Assembly (NCBI RefSeq): GCF_002410825.1 | Contig: NZ_DHOS01000038.1 | Span: 1-54,430 of the forward strand | Source of the DNA: Proteiniphilum sp. UBA5384 | GTDB lineage: Bacteria; Bacteroidota; Bacteroidia; Bacteroidales; Dysgonomonadaceae | DNA: 54,430 bases | Direction of reading: 5' to 3' | In this document: piece after piece, positions 16,155 to 25,558 of the stretch | Layout of the letters: the number at the start of each line of letters is the position of its first letter | How positions within the stretch are numbered: the first letter of the stretch is position 1 | Notes under the pieces: model-generated | Databases searched by the model: none | What the model was told of the DNA's origin: nothing | What the model saw: the letters and a program-made list of their open reading frames with translations, nothing else | Made by a program: the position numbers and the translations under genes

Positions 16155-19100
16155 ATGAAGGTTATCAAAGTGAATTTTATTTTATTTCTCTCCTTGTTTG
16201 TGGTCGGTCTTTCGGCACAGAATAGCGGGACGGTGAATATTTCCGGGAATGTGACAGACCCACAGGGCAACCCACTGGTCGGGGTTACCATTGTGGATAA
16301 GAGTAATCCCGCTTTAGGGACGGTATCCGGTATTGATGGTGATTATCGGATAAGCATTGAAAATGGGACTTTGCTTGAATTTTCCTATATAGGTTTTACC
16401 AGTAGGGAAGTGAGAATCTCAAAATCGGAAAGGATCGATATCATCCTGCAAGAAAGTACGACTACGTTGAACGAAGTAGTTATCACTTCACTCAATATAC
16501 CGCGCGAAAGGAAAGCTCTTGGCTATGCGGTGCAAAATGTTTCTTCGGATGCATTCCAGACAAGACCTACGAATCCGCTGACAGCCCTTTCCGGTAAAAT
16601 AGCCGGTTTACAGGTTATTTCAGGAGGAAGCAACCTGGGTGGATCTTCCCGTATCACCTTGCGTGGCATTAATTCCATCACAGGAAATAATCAGCCGTTA
16701 TATGTGATTGACGGTGTGCCGTTGGATAACAGCGACCTGAATAGTCCTTCCACTATTGATGGTAGTGTAGGAAAAGATGTGGGCAGTACTATCCAGGATA
16801 TTAATCCCGACGATATTGCTTCGGTGAATGTATTGAAAGGCCCTTCCGCCGCGGCGCTCTATGGTTCCCGTGCTGCCAATGGTGTAATACTGATTACTAC
16901 CAAAAAAGGAGAAAGCGGTACCGGGAAAATAGCCATTGAACTGAATACCGGTCTGGAATTTGAGAATGTAGTACGGTTGCCTGAACGCCAAAAATTATAC
17001 GGCGGTGGTTATAATACCAGTTTTGCGACTGCCACCATCGAGGGACAAACCTACCATATAGTAGATTATGCCGCCGACGAAAGTTGGGGTCCTAAACTCG
17101 ATGGTACATCCGTGTTACACTGGTATAACCTCGATCCCGAATATCCGAATCAATACCTGAAACCGGAACCATGGGTATATCCCGAACACGACGTGAATTA
17201 TTTCTTTAAGACGGGGATTGGCAATACTAATAATATTTCACTTTCCAAATCGAACAATAATTCTGCTTTCCGGGTATCGTTCACCAATAAAAATGTGAAG
17301 GGTACCATTCCCAATGCCTCACTCGATAAAAACTCGCTTAGTATTTCAGGAAATGTAAATGGTAAATATGTCTCGTTCTTCGCAAGTGCGAATTATCTGA
17401 AGACGGTATCCGAAGGGCGCCCCTGGACAGGTGCATCCAACCGGAATATTATTCTTGAGGCTTATCAGTGGGGACAAGTACAGGTGGACTACAAAAAGCT
17501 CAGTGAATATAAACGTCCGGATGGCACACCTCGCGCGTGGAACCGTACGGGGTACAGGGATACGGTAGAAGATGAAAAGACAAAATACATCGATAACCCC
17601 TACTGGTCTGCTTATGAGAGTTATCTCCAGGAAGACAGGGACCGGTTGTATGGCAACTTTGGAATACAGGTTTCTCCTGTGTCATGGTTTTCGGTAACGG
17701 GACGTATCTATGCCGATGTCTTCCAGTATAATTTTCAGGATAGGATCGCTTATAATTCCCGTTCACAATCTTCCTACCAGGAATACAGCCAGAATTATGG
17801 TGAATTCAATTATGAATTACTGACTACCCTTAACCGTTCATGGAACGTGCATTCTCTGGTGGCCAACCTGGGAACGAACTTTTTGCAGAGAAACCGTCGT
17901 ATCAGTGATATATCTACTTCGGGAGGATTGATTGTGCCTGATTATTATAGTCTGAATAATGCTACCTCTACAGTAATCAATCCTGAAACCGGCCTGTATA
18001 AAAAAGATATGTCGTCTGTTTTTGGGAATGTTTCTTATGGGTGGAGAAGTCTGTTTTATCTCGACGGTACATTCCGTAACGACTGGTCGTCGACTTTACC
18101 GGTAGGGCATAACTCCTATTTTTATCCTTCAGTCACTTCATCGGTCATTTTAACCGAGTTGCCCGGCGTAAGAGTCCAGAACTGGTTGTCGTTCGCTAAG
18201 TTCCGCCTGGGATGGGCCCAAGTGGGGAACGATACCGATCCTTATCGCCTCTATAAAGTGTATCAGGCCATCACACCCATTCACGGGAATATTGCCTATA
18301 CGTTACCCGGTGAACTGAATAACCTGAACCTTAAACCCGAAATTACCTCGTCTGTGGAAACCGGACTGGAACTCCAACTATTTAAAAACCTGTTGAATGT
18401 TGATTTTACTTATTACAACAATACAAGCCGGAACCAGATAATTTCACTTCCCACATCCGATGCATTCGGCTATTCTTCAAAATTGATTAATGCAGGAAAG
18501 ATCAATAATAAGGGTATCGAGGCGGTTGTAGGTGTAAATCCCATAAAGAGCCGAGACCTGGATTGGAGTTTCTCAATCAATTTTTCCAAAAACAGCAACA
18601 AGATCATTACACTTTCCGATGCAGTAAATCGTCTTGATTTAAGTAATTCGCTGGTCAGCCTGGTAGCACAGGAAGGTGAAAGTTACGGCCAACTATACGG
18701 CTATGATTTTGTATATGCACCTGACGGTCAAAGAGTGATTGGCGAGGATGGACTTTATATGCGAACCCAACAATTGGTGCCGCTCGGTAGTGTTTTACCC
18801 GATTTCTTATGGAGTTTTCAGAATGGCATAAGGTATAAGAACCTGCGGTTCAATTTTTTGATAGATTCCCGTGTGGGAGGCAAATTCTTCTCACAGACTT
18901 ATAAAGTGGCAATGTACTCGGGGATCTTGCCCGAAACGGCTGCCAACGGAATCCGTGAAACAGGGGTTGTGGCTGATGGTGTGACTGCTGATGTAACATT
19001 CAATGCCGACGGAACTTATTCGGTGGCCAATCCTGTTCAAAATACAAAGAATGTGACAGCACAGGCATGGGCAAGAAACCATTATAACGGACCTACGGCT

Positions 19101-19352
19101 TTTGATATTTTTGATGCTACATTTATTAAACTCAGAGAACTGTCGTTAGGATATGATTTTAAATTGCCAGAAACGGGGCTGGTTAAAAATATCGGGGCTT
19201 CATTCTATGCCCGTAACCTGTTCTATCTGTATAGGAAAAGTAAAATTATCGATCCCGAATTGACTAATAGCAGTGGAAACGTACAGGGAATTGAAGGCGG
19301 TAATATGCCTACTCCGCTTACTTATGGAATCAATCTGAGTATTAAGTTTTAA
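16155..19352 (+). CDS. SusC/RagA-family TonB-dependent outer-membrane receptor
   Basis: 1065 aa. There is a signal peptide (cleavage near LSA-QNSG), a CarboxypepD_reg-like domain (about 25-110: NVTDPQGNPLVGVTIVDKS), the segment LNEVVITSLN, a plug domain (PLTALSGKIAGLQVISGG, ITLRGINSITG) and a large barrel ending YGINLSIKF. SusC proteins import oligomers across the outer membrane, powered by TonB and capped by SusD. The substrate is not evident: no glycosidase or peptidase gene is in the operon, only a TlpA-like thiol protein. The family is typical of peptide, glycan or cofactor uptake. Confidence 0.92.
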   Translation: MKVIKVNFILFLSLFVVGLSAQNSGTVNISGNVTDPQGNPLVGVTIVDKSNPALGTVSGIDGDYRISIENGTLLEFSYIGFTSREVRISKSERIDIILQESTTTLNEVVITSLNIPRERKALGYAVQNVSSDAFQTRPTNPLTALSGKIAGLQVISGGSNLGGSSRITLRGINSITGNNQPLYVIDGVPLDNSDLNSPSTIDGSVGKDVGSTIQDINPDDIASVNVLKGPSAAALYGSRAANGVILITTKKGESGTGKIAIELNTGLEFENVVRLPERQKLYGGGYNTSFATATIEGQTYHIVDYAADESWGPKLDGTSVLHWYNLDPEYPNQYLKPEPWVYPEHDVNYFFKTGIGNTNNISLSKSNNNSAFRVSFTNKNVKGTIPNASLDKNSLSISGNVNGKYVSFFASANYLKTVSEGRPWTGASNRNIILEAYQWGQVQVDYKKLSEYKRPDGTPRAWNRTGYRDTVEDEKTKYIDNPYWSAYESYLQEDRDRLYGNFGIQVSPVSWFSVTGRIYADVFQYNFQDRIAYNSRSQSSYQEYSQNYGEFNYELLTTLNRSWNVHSLVANLGTNFLQRNRRISDISTSGGLIVPDYYSLNNATSTVINPETGLYKKDMSSVFGNVSYGWRSLFYLDGTFRNDWSSTLPVGHNSYFYPSVTSSVILTELPGVRVQNWLSFAKFRLGWAQVGNDTDPYRLYKVYQAITPIHGNIAYTLPGELNNLNLKPEITSSVETGLELQLFKNLLNVDFTYYNNTSRNQIISLPTSDAFGYSSKLINAGKINNKGIEAVVGVNPIKSRDLDWSFSINFSKNSNKIITLSDAVNRLDLSNSLVSLVAQEGESYGQLYGYDFVYAPDGQRVIGEDGLYMRTQQLVPLGSVLPDFLWSFQNGIRYKNLRFNFLIDSRVGGKFFSQTYKVAMYSGILPETAANGIRETGVVADGVTADVTFNADGTYSVANPVQNTKNVTAQAWARNHYNGPTAFDIFDATFIKLRELSLGYDFKLPETGLVKNIGASFYARNLFYLYRKSKIIDPELTNSSGNVQGIEGGNMPTPLTYGINLSIKF

Positions 19353-19404
19353 GTAGAGCCAAGATTCAAGACTTTTAGTAAATTATCAAATCATCAAACA
19401 TAAT

Positions 19405-20934
19405 ATGAAATTAATAAATATACTTTTTATCCTATTGGGAATCGGACTAACTTCCTGTATTGATGAAGACCTGAATATCGATCCCAATCGCCCTTCGTCG
19501 GTTCCGACCACTTCATTAATCTCTACGGCACAAAAGCATCTGACTGATAATGTGAAGAGTGAAGAGGCCTCCTTACGCAGTTCGGCTTTGTTTGTCCAGC
19601 AAATTAGTCAGGTTACCTATACCAGCCAATCGCGTTATGATATCCCTTTTGGCTATTCGGCTGAGATATGGAGCGGATTATACACTGTGTTGAATAATTT
19701 GCAGGAAATTATCAATCTGAATACCGATGATGCTACCAAGGATCTGGTGACGGCAGATGGAGCGGGCAGAAATGTTACCCAGATAGCTATCAGTCGTGTC
19801 CTGAAATCTTACGCATACTATGCGCTCACCGATATTTTTGGAGATGTGCCTTATAATTCGTACGGTAGCGATGATACCGACTTTCAGGCATTGCAGCAGA
19901 ATCCCGATAATATTACCCCCAAATATGCTTCGCAAGAAAAAATCTATGAAGATATCCTCAATGAACTTGAACAGGCGGGCGATACTTTGCTGAAATATTC
20001 GGGAGAGAAAACTTTTGGAGTATCGGATATTATTTATGGCGGCGACAATGCGAAATGGGCGAAATTTGCCAATTCGTTGCGGTTGCGTTTCGCCACACGG
20101 TTAAAAATCAAGAACAGTTCCATTTATCAATCCCATTTTGCCGATGCGTTGCAGAAAGGAGTATTCACCAGCAATGCGGATAATGCTGTTTACGGATATG
20201 CTGCGGCAGCACCCAATGAGGCGCCTTATTATCGTGCTACTGTTACTGCAAACAGGCGGGATTTTGCGCTCTCGAAACCGTTTATCGATTTACTGAAAGG
20301 TGAAAATCCTCAAATTCCCATTGCCGATCCGCGTTTAAGCAAGTACGCGTCAGTAAATAATCTTGGGGTGTATGAAGGATTGGCTTACGGATTGACTGAA
20401 GCGCAGGCAGGCGTCTTTTCTTCGGGTGATGTGAGTCTTCCGGGAACTATATACAGTGCGGCTGATTTCGGAGAAGTCCTACTGGAGTATTCCGAAGTGG
20501 AATTTTTGATCTCAGAATACAATAACTGGAGCCAGGCCAATTATGTGAATGGAGTGCGTGCGTCGCTCGAAAAATGGGGCGTTTCCCCTGCCGATATAAA
20601 TGCTTATGTATCCCAGCTCCCTCCTGCGGATGAGCGGAGTGTATTGAATCAGAAGTATATCGCATTATTCACTCAATTTCTTGAAGCCTGGAGCGATTAC
20701 CGCAGGACCGGTTATCCTGATTTCCTGATAAAAAAGGATGATGTGATCTTTTCGGGAGTGGTGGAAGGACAGCCGGTCACTTATACTTTCTCTCCCCTGT
20801 TTGGAGATGGAAGTATCCCTTCCAGATTATATTATCCGGTGAAAGAGCAGACCGTCAATTTACAAAACTATCAGGATGCCATTCAGGCTCAGGGGAATGA
20901 TTTGATTGAAACTAAATTGTGGGTATTCAAATGA
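19405..20934 (+). CDS. SusD/RagB-like nutrient-binding lipoprotein
   Basis: 509 aa with a lipoprotein signal; the lipobox LTSC gives lipidated Cys18. The sequence follows the SusD-like_2 subfamily: opening DEDLNIDPNRP, TPR-like helices (ALTDIFGDVPYNSYG, NSLRLRFATRLK), EVLLEYSEVEFLISE, and a closing RLYYPVKEQTVNLQNY. It forms the surface lid over the SusC barrel encoded 52 bases upstream. Its presence with SusC but without hydrolases leaves the ligand open. Confidence 0.92.
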   Translation: MKLINILFILLGIGLTSCIDEDLNIDPNRPSSVPTTSLISTAQKHLTDNVKSEEASLRSSALFVQQISQVTYTSQSRYDIPFGYSAEIWSGLYTVLNNLQEIINLNTDDATKDLVTADGAGRNVTQIAISRVLKSYAYYALTDIFGDVPYNSYGSDDTDFQALQQNPDNITPKYASQEKIYEDILNELEQAGDTLLKYSGEKTFGVSDIIYGGDNAKWAKFANSLRLRFATRLKIKNSSIYQSHFADALQKGVFTSNADNAVYGYAAAAPNEAPYYRATVTANRRDFALSKPFIDLLKGENPQIPIADPRLSKYASVNNLGVYEGLAYGLTEAQAGVFSSGDVSLPGTIYSAADFGEVLLEYSEVEFLISEYNNWSQANYVNGVRASLEKWGVSPADINAYVSQLPPADERSVLNQKYIALFTQFLEAWSDYRRTGYPDFLIKKDDVIFSGVVEGQPVTYTFSPLFGDGSIPSRLYYPVKEQTVNLQNYQDAIQAQGNDLIETKLWVFK

Positions 20935-21015
20935 TAGGCGAAGAAATTTTAAACGAAGACATGCGTAAAACTGAAAACAGTTTCTTAGCTTTGTAATATA
21001 AAAACAGGAAAAATC

Positions 21016-22242
21016 ATGAGAAAAATTCAATGGTCATTTTATTTATTGACAGTGCTTTTAATAATATCCTGCCAAAAGCAGCACCATTTGCAAAATGGGA
21101 TATGGAGAGGGGAGCTTGACGTAGCTGATAATAAAAAGGCCCCTTTCCTCTTCGAAGTTAATAACGCCGGTACAGATGCCGCCTCGGTTACGTTACTCAA
21201 CGGGGTGGAACGGGTGCAATTAGACAGCATTTATTTTCAATCCGACACGCTCATCATCCCCATTACGGCCTATGATGCTTATATAAAAGGGACGATATCC
21301 GGAGATATTATAGAAGGCAGGTTTATTAAAAACTATATCGAAAATGATCCGGGAGTTCCGTTCCATGCTATATCTGGGGTAAAAGAGCGCTTCAGTTCCG
21401 TGGAGAATATTCCGGATACTCCTATCGATGGAAAATGGGATGTCCTTTTCATCGGTGAAAAAGAGGATACAACCCGGAATGTGGGTGTTTTTAAGTCTGA
21501 GAACGATATGGTAACTGGTTCCATCCTTACCAATTCGGGTGATTTACGTTTTCTGGAAGGAGTTTATACCGAATCGGGAGTGAATTTGTCAGCTTTCGGC
21601 GGTCTAAGTCCATATCTGATAGAGATCCTTTTTTCCGGTGATTCTACTTTCAACGGTAAATTTTATACTACCCGTGGCGTGACAAAAATTGTGGGCACAC
21701 GAAACGATTATGCCGAACTGGCCGATCCTTACTCGTTGGCGAAATTAAAACCCGGATCCGGTTCACTTGGCTTTAACCTGCCCAATCTTGAAGGACAACA
21801 TATATCATTGAAGGATGAACGTTATCAGGGAAAAGTGGTTGTCGTATCTATTCTCGGAAGCTGGTGCCCCAACTGTCTCGACGAAATGGATTTTCTTGCA
21901 CCGTGGTATGATGAGAACAAGGAGAGAGGTGTGGAGATAATAGGGATTGCTTTTGAGCGCAAGAATGATTTCGACTATGCGAAAACCGCACTGACCCGGT
22001 TGAAAAACCGATACGGTGCGAATTACGAGATACTGTTCGGTGGGGAAGTCGGTAGGGAGAGTGTGGCTAATGCACTTCCCGAACTCGAGAATTTTTCGGG
22101 TTACCCAACTACGCTCTTTGTCGATAAAAAAGGAAAAGTACGCAAAATACATACCGGCTTCAATGGTCCGGCAACAGGACTTTTCTATGAAGAATTTAAG
22201 AATGATTTCAATTTGCTGATAGATAGCCTTTTATCGGAGTGA
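21016..22242 (+). CDS. TlpA-like thiol-disulfide lipoprotein
   Basis: 408 aa. Lipoprotein signal with lipobox ISC (about Cys19), a beta-rich N-terminal region of about 230 residues (QNGIWRGELDV opening, DUF4369-like role unknown), and a C-terminal thioredoxin fold. The active site is WCPNC (C284, C287), and the cis-Pro loop lies in FSGYPTTLFVDKKG. TlpA proteins reduce disulfides in the periplasm. It is 81 bases after the SusD gene, so it may reduce or process the imported ligand. The SusC/SusD/TlpA arrangement recurs in Bacteroidota. Confidence 0.85.
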   Translation: MRKIQWSFYLLTVLLIISCQKQHHLQNGIWRGELDVADNKKAPFLFEVNNAGTDAASVTLLNGVERVQLDSIYFQSDTLIIPITAYDAYIKGTISGDIIEGRFIKNYIENDPGVPFHAISGVKERFSSVENIPDTPIDGKWDVLFIGEKEDTTRNVGVFKSENDMVTGSILTNSGDLRFLEGVYTESGVNLSAFGGLSPYLIEILFSGDSTFNGKFYTTRGVTKIVGTRNDYAELADPYSLAKLKPGSGSLGFNLPNLEGQHISLKDERYQGKVVVVSILGSWCPNCLDEMDFLAPWYDENKERGVEIIGIAFERKNDFDYAKTALTRLKNRYGANYEILFGGEVGRESVANALPELENFSGYPTTLFVDKKGKVRKIHTGFNGPATGLFYEEFKNDFNLLIDSLLSE

Positions 22243-22313
22243 TGCAATTCCCTTTCTATAACACGTCTTTCCGGTTTTGCAGGAGAGATGTGTCTTCTTT
22301 TCCCGGCTTTTGC

Positions 22314-22321
22314 TATATTTG
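22314..22321 (+). promoter_or_regulatory. -7 box for the nitroreductase gene
   Basis: TATATTTG matches TAnnTTTG, 26 bases before the ATG at 22348. The -33 element is unclear. Confidence 0.5.
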
Positions 22322-22347
22322 CACCTATAGAATATAATTTTATCAAT

Positions 22348-22947
22348 ATGAGTTTTTTAGATATAGCAAAGAACAGGTACACTACCAAAAAGTATGATCC
22401 AAGCGGAAAGATCGCAGAAGAAACTATCGCACAGTTAGAAGAAATATTGCGTTTAAGTCCTTCCTCGATAAACAGTCAGCCTTGGAAGTTTACTTTTATA
22501 TCGGATGACAAGACGAAAAACGAATTGTCAAAAGTATCGTTTCACAACGAACAAAAAGTCAAAGATACCAGCCATGTGATTGTTTTCAGTGTGATTGAAA
22601 ATGTGAAGGATTTTGAAAAATGGAATCTTTCCCGTTTACCGGAAAGATCGGAGGTTTATTACAATCGTATGGTGAAACCCAAAGGAGAAGCAAAAATCAA
22701 ATCCTGGCTGTCTTGCCAGGTGTATATTTCCCTGGGTTTCTTTTTAAGTACCTGTGCAAGTATGGACATAGACTCTACTCCAATGGAAGGGATTGATACC
22801 GAGGCTTATGACCGTATCTTACAGCAGGAAGGATATAAAACGCTGTTTGCCGTTGCAATCGGTTACAGGGATAAGGACGATGTCAACCAGCCCTCTATCA
22901 CTCCCAAATTTCGTCTGGAAAAAGAAAACGTGATACGGAATATCTAA
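22348..22947 (+). CDS. NAD(P)H-dependent nitroreductase family flavoprotein
   Basis: 199 aa from the ATG at 22348, which lies just after a -7 box; the upstream in-frame Met would overlap that promoter. Opening MSFLDIAKNRYTTKKYDP, then LRLSPSSINSQPWKF (FMN-binding Ser and Gln-Pro-W) and a closing AIGYRDKDD segment are those of NfsB-like enzymes. It binds FMN as a dimer and reduces nitro compounds, quinones or similar acceptors. No operon partner. Confidence 0.9.
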   Translation: MSFLDIAKNRYTTKKYDPSGKIAEETIAQLEEILRLSPSSINSQPWKFTFISDDKTKNELSKVSFHNEQKVKDTSHVIVFSVIENVKDFEKWNLSRLPERSEVYYNRMVKPKGEAKIKSWLSCQVYISLGFFLSTCASMDIDSTPMEGIDTEAYDRILQQEGYKTLFAVAIGYRDKDDVNQPSITPKFRLEKENVIRNI

Positions 22948-23037
22948 TCAGGTTTTTCCATCCCGGTTAATTTGAACTTTTATGTACATGTTAAAATGAG
23001 TAAAGTTAAGAATATTTCCTCTTGGAATATGCATATA

Positions 23038-23517
23038 ATGAAGACAATCAGTCGAATAGTGATACTTTTTATCGCATTATCTGCTATATCCTGCTCTTCC
23101 AATAAGACAGATAATTCTAAAAAGTCATTCTCTTATGCGGAATATAATTTTGATTTTTTACTTGGAGAATGGAAGAGAACGAATGATGAAGAGGGAAAAA
23201 GGACTTTTGAAAATTGGGAAAAGAAGAACGATTCAACTTATATAGGAGAGGGTTCTACTTTACAAGATAACGATACGATTTGGAAAGAAAATATGATCCT
23301 GTCACCGGTGAATGGGGACTGGTATCTTCAGGTAAAAACTCCGGAAGATAAGGAATCGACTGATTTTAAAGTGATTGATTATGAGAATGATTCTTTTACA
23401 AGTGAAAACAGGTTGAATGAATTTCCTAAAACAATCAGGTATTGGAAAACGGATAATATTTTAAATGCTGAGATCGCAGACGATACAATAAAAATCCCGT
23501 TTATATTTGAAAAGTGA
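23038..23517 (+). CDS. Small lipoprotein of unknown function
   Basis: 159 aa from the ATG at 23038, chosen because it starts a clean lipoprotein signal (lipobox ISC, about Cys19). The mature part begins FDFLLGEWKRTNDEEGKRTFENW and resembles lipocalin-like DUF6265-type proteins, which share an FLxGxW opening and a beta-barrel. Function unknown. It follows the nitroreductase after 90 bases without a clear promoter. Confidence 0.7.
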   Translation: MKTISRIVILFIALSAISCSSNKTDNSKKSFSYAEYNFDFLLGEWKRTNDEEGKRTFENWEKKNDSTYIGEGSTLQDNDTIWKENMILSPVNGDWYLQVKTPEDKESTDFKVIDYENDSFTSENRLNEFPKTIRYWKTDNILNAEIADDTIKIPFIFEK

Positions 23518-23594
23518 TATGAAAGTGCATTACCAGCAGTATGTACCCTTTGAAGGATTGGGTTATATTGAGAGTCGGTTGGTGAAGTTTTTTC

Positions 23595-23602
23595 TATCTT
23601 TG
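23595..23602 (+). promoter_or_regulatory. -7 box for dinB
   Basis: TATCTTTG, 38 bases before the ATG at 23640. TTG triplets lie upstream at 13 and 24 bases, neither ideal. No LexA-like palindrome is obvious. Confidence 0.5.
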
Positions 23603-23639
23603 TTTTGGATTGTAATAAATTGAAACTACATTTGTTACC

Positions 23640-24728
23640 ATGAACCATAGGAAGATAATCCATATAGACATGGATGCCTTCTACGCATCCATTGAACAAC
23701 GTGATAATCCTGAATTGAGGGGCAAACCCGTTGCAGTGGGTTATGGTGAGAAACGGGGTGTGGTTGCTGCGGCGAGTTATGAAGCGCGCAGATATGGAGT
23801 CCATTCGGCGATGCCCTCGGTGACGGCACTTCGAAAATGTCCTCACATTATCTTTGTCATGCCCCGGTTCGATGTTTATCGCAATGTTTCCAACCAGATC
23901 ATGCAGATCTTCCTTGAATATACCGATAAAGTGGAACCACTCTCCCTCGATGAGGCGTTTATTGATGTGACTGTGAACCATAGGGGGCTTCGTTCCGCCA
24001 CCATGATTGCAAAAGAGATCAAACAGAAGATATTTAACCATACATGCCTCACAGCGTCAGCCGGTGTTTCCTATAACAAATTTCTGGCGAAGATTGCTTC
24101 TGATTATAAAAAGCCGGACGGGCTCTTTGTGATTGAACCGGATAAAGCGGAGGATTTTATAGATCAACTGCCGGTGAGTAAGTTCTTTGGAGTGGGAAAA
24201 GTTACAGGAGCAAGAATGGCGGACCTCGGGATCAAAACGGGATTCGACCTGAAACAGTGGACCGAAGTCGATTTGGTACGTGAGTTTGGGAAAGCCGGGA
24301 TTGCTTATTATTATTTTGCGAGAGGGGTGGATGACAGGGAGGTGGAGTCGGAGAGGGTCCGTAAGTCATTAGGAGCCGAAGAGACCTTTCTGGAGGATCT
24401 AAATGAAATTGTGGATATGTTGGCCGCCCTTGACGAGATTGCCCATGAAGTATCCCGCAGGGCAGAAAAGCGGAAATTTCTTGCCAAGACGCTCACGCTG
24501 AAGATTAAGTATGCCGATTTTACCATTATTACCCGAAGCAGGACTGTGGATTATCCTATCAAGACTTATCAAGAGATATTCGAATTGGGCAAGGAACTGT
24601 TATTCCAGGTAGATGATCTGGAAGAGAAAAAAATCCGGCTGATGGGACTCACCCTGAAAAATGCCGATGCCGACCCGGTTCGCCGCCCGGTTGATGGATT
24701 TCAGTTGTCTTTAGATTTTAAGGACTGA
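23640..24728 (+). CDS. dinB: DNA polymerase IV
   Basis: 362 aa Y-family polymerase. Catalytic acids lie in HIDMDAFYASIEQ (D10, D12) and SLDEAF (D104, E105), and the helix-hairpin region is in KFFGVGKVTGARM. The C-terminus carries a beta-clamp binding motif QLSLDF. It copies past damaged bases with low fidelity in the cytoplasm. Length and motifs are complete. Confidence 0.95.
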   Translation: MNHRKIIHIDMDAFYASIEQRDNPELRGKPVAVGYGEKRGVVAAASYEARRYGVHSAMPSVTALRKCPHIIFVMPRFDVYRNVSNQIMQIFLEYTDKVEPLSLDEAFIDVTVNHRGLRSATMIAKEIKQKIFNHTCLTASAGVSYNKFLAKIASDYKKPDGLFVIEPDKAEDFIDQLPVSKFFGVGKVTGARMADLGIKTGFDLKQWTEVDLVREFGKAGIAYYYFARGVDDREVESERVRKSLGAEETFLEDLNEIVDMLAALDEIAHEVSRRAEKRKFLAKTLTLKIKYADFTIITRSRTVDYPIKTYQEIFELGKELLFQVDDLEEKKIRLMGLTLKNADADPVRRPVDGFQLSLDFKD

Positions 24729-24750
24729 TTGACTGTTGATTAGTGATTAC

Positions 24751-24776
24751 CCCTTGGGCCATCAGAGGCCAAAGGG
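24751..24776. terminator. Hairpin between convergent dinB and acyltransferase genes
   Basis: CCCTTGGGCC (24751-24760) pairs with GGCCAAAGGG (24767-24776) with one mismatch. No clear T-run follows on either strand, so a terminator role is only likely from position. Confidence 0.4.
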
Positions 24777-24900
24777 AGGCTCCTGCGAAAAATCTGTTTT
24801 TAGATTAAAATTTATTTCCGGTGCTGTAGTGTTTATTCTAAAGTGGAGAGTCGAATTTCGGGTAATAGGTGTTTCGGTTTTCGTTGCTTACCCTGGTATT

Positions 24901-25443
24901 TCATAGTGAAAAGTTCTCTGGTTTTTTAGCCTGAATCCCTTTGTAACGGGATTTTATTTCTTGAATATCCTTTTCATAATCTCCTGATGGATAAATGAGC
25001 CCAAGACAGATCGCTTCTTTTTTGCCGTAATCCAGACCGACCAATAATATTGGAACCCCAGCCTTGAAGGCAATATAGTAAAATCCCCTTTTCCACTCTT
25101 GCACCGGCTTTCGAGTTCCTTCGGGAGTGATCGCCAGTTGCATCCGGTCGCACCGGTTAAACTCGGCGGCAAGGGTGTCGGTGAGTGAGGAATTCTTTTC
25201 ACGTGCTACTGGAATGCCTCCCAGGCTTTTAAAAAATAGGTTGAAAGGGAAGATGAACCATTCTGCTTTGATCAGGAAATTGGCTGTCCTGCCAATGGAG
25301 GAGTAAGCCAGTTTAGCTATCGGAAAATCCCAATTGCTGGTATGGGGTGCCACAGCGATCACACATTTGGAAGGATCGGGGAATTCGCCCCTGACATGCC
25401 AGCCAAGGATATTATTGAAGATGAATTTACTGATTTTCCCCAT
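24901..25443 (-). CDS. 1-acyl-glycerol-phosphate acyltransferase family protein
   Basis: 180 aa, short for PlsC. The HxxxxD acyltransferase motif is in APHTSNWDF, the substrate loop resembles GGIPVARE, and EGTRK is the third motif. Such enzymes transfer acyl chains to lysophospholipids at the inner membrane. It has no long N-terminal membrane anchor. The acceptor is not known; some short members acylate ornithine lipids or hopanoids. Confidence 0.8.
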   Translation of the reverse strand: MGKISKFIFNNILGWHVRGEFPDPSKCVIAVAPHTSNWDFPIAKLAYSSIGRTANFLIKAEWFIFPFNLFFKSLGGIPVAREKNSSLTDTLAAEFNRCDRMQLAITPEGTRKPVQEWKRGFYYIAFKAGVPILLVGLDYGKKEAICLGLIYPSGDYEKDIQEIKSRYKGIQAKKPENFSL

Positions 25444-25558
25444 TCTCCCTATTGTTTCTTTATTGTGATTTTTTTATTCTTGGACTCTTTTGAAAGATTA
25501 TCCGGTTCTTCTTCCTGTGATGGCGGAACCGGTCAGCATATTAACGTAGGCCTATAGT

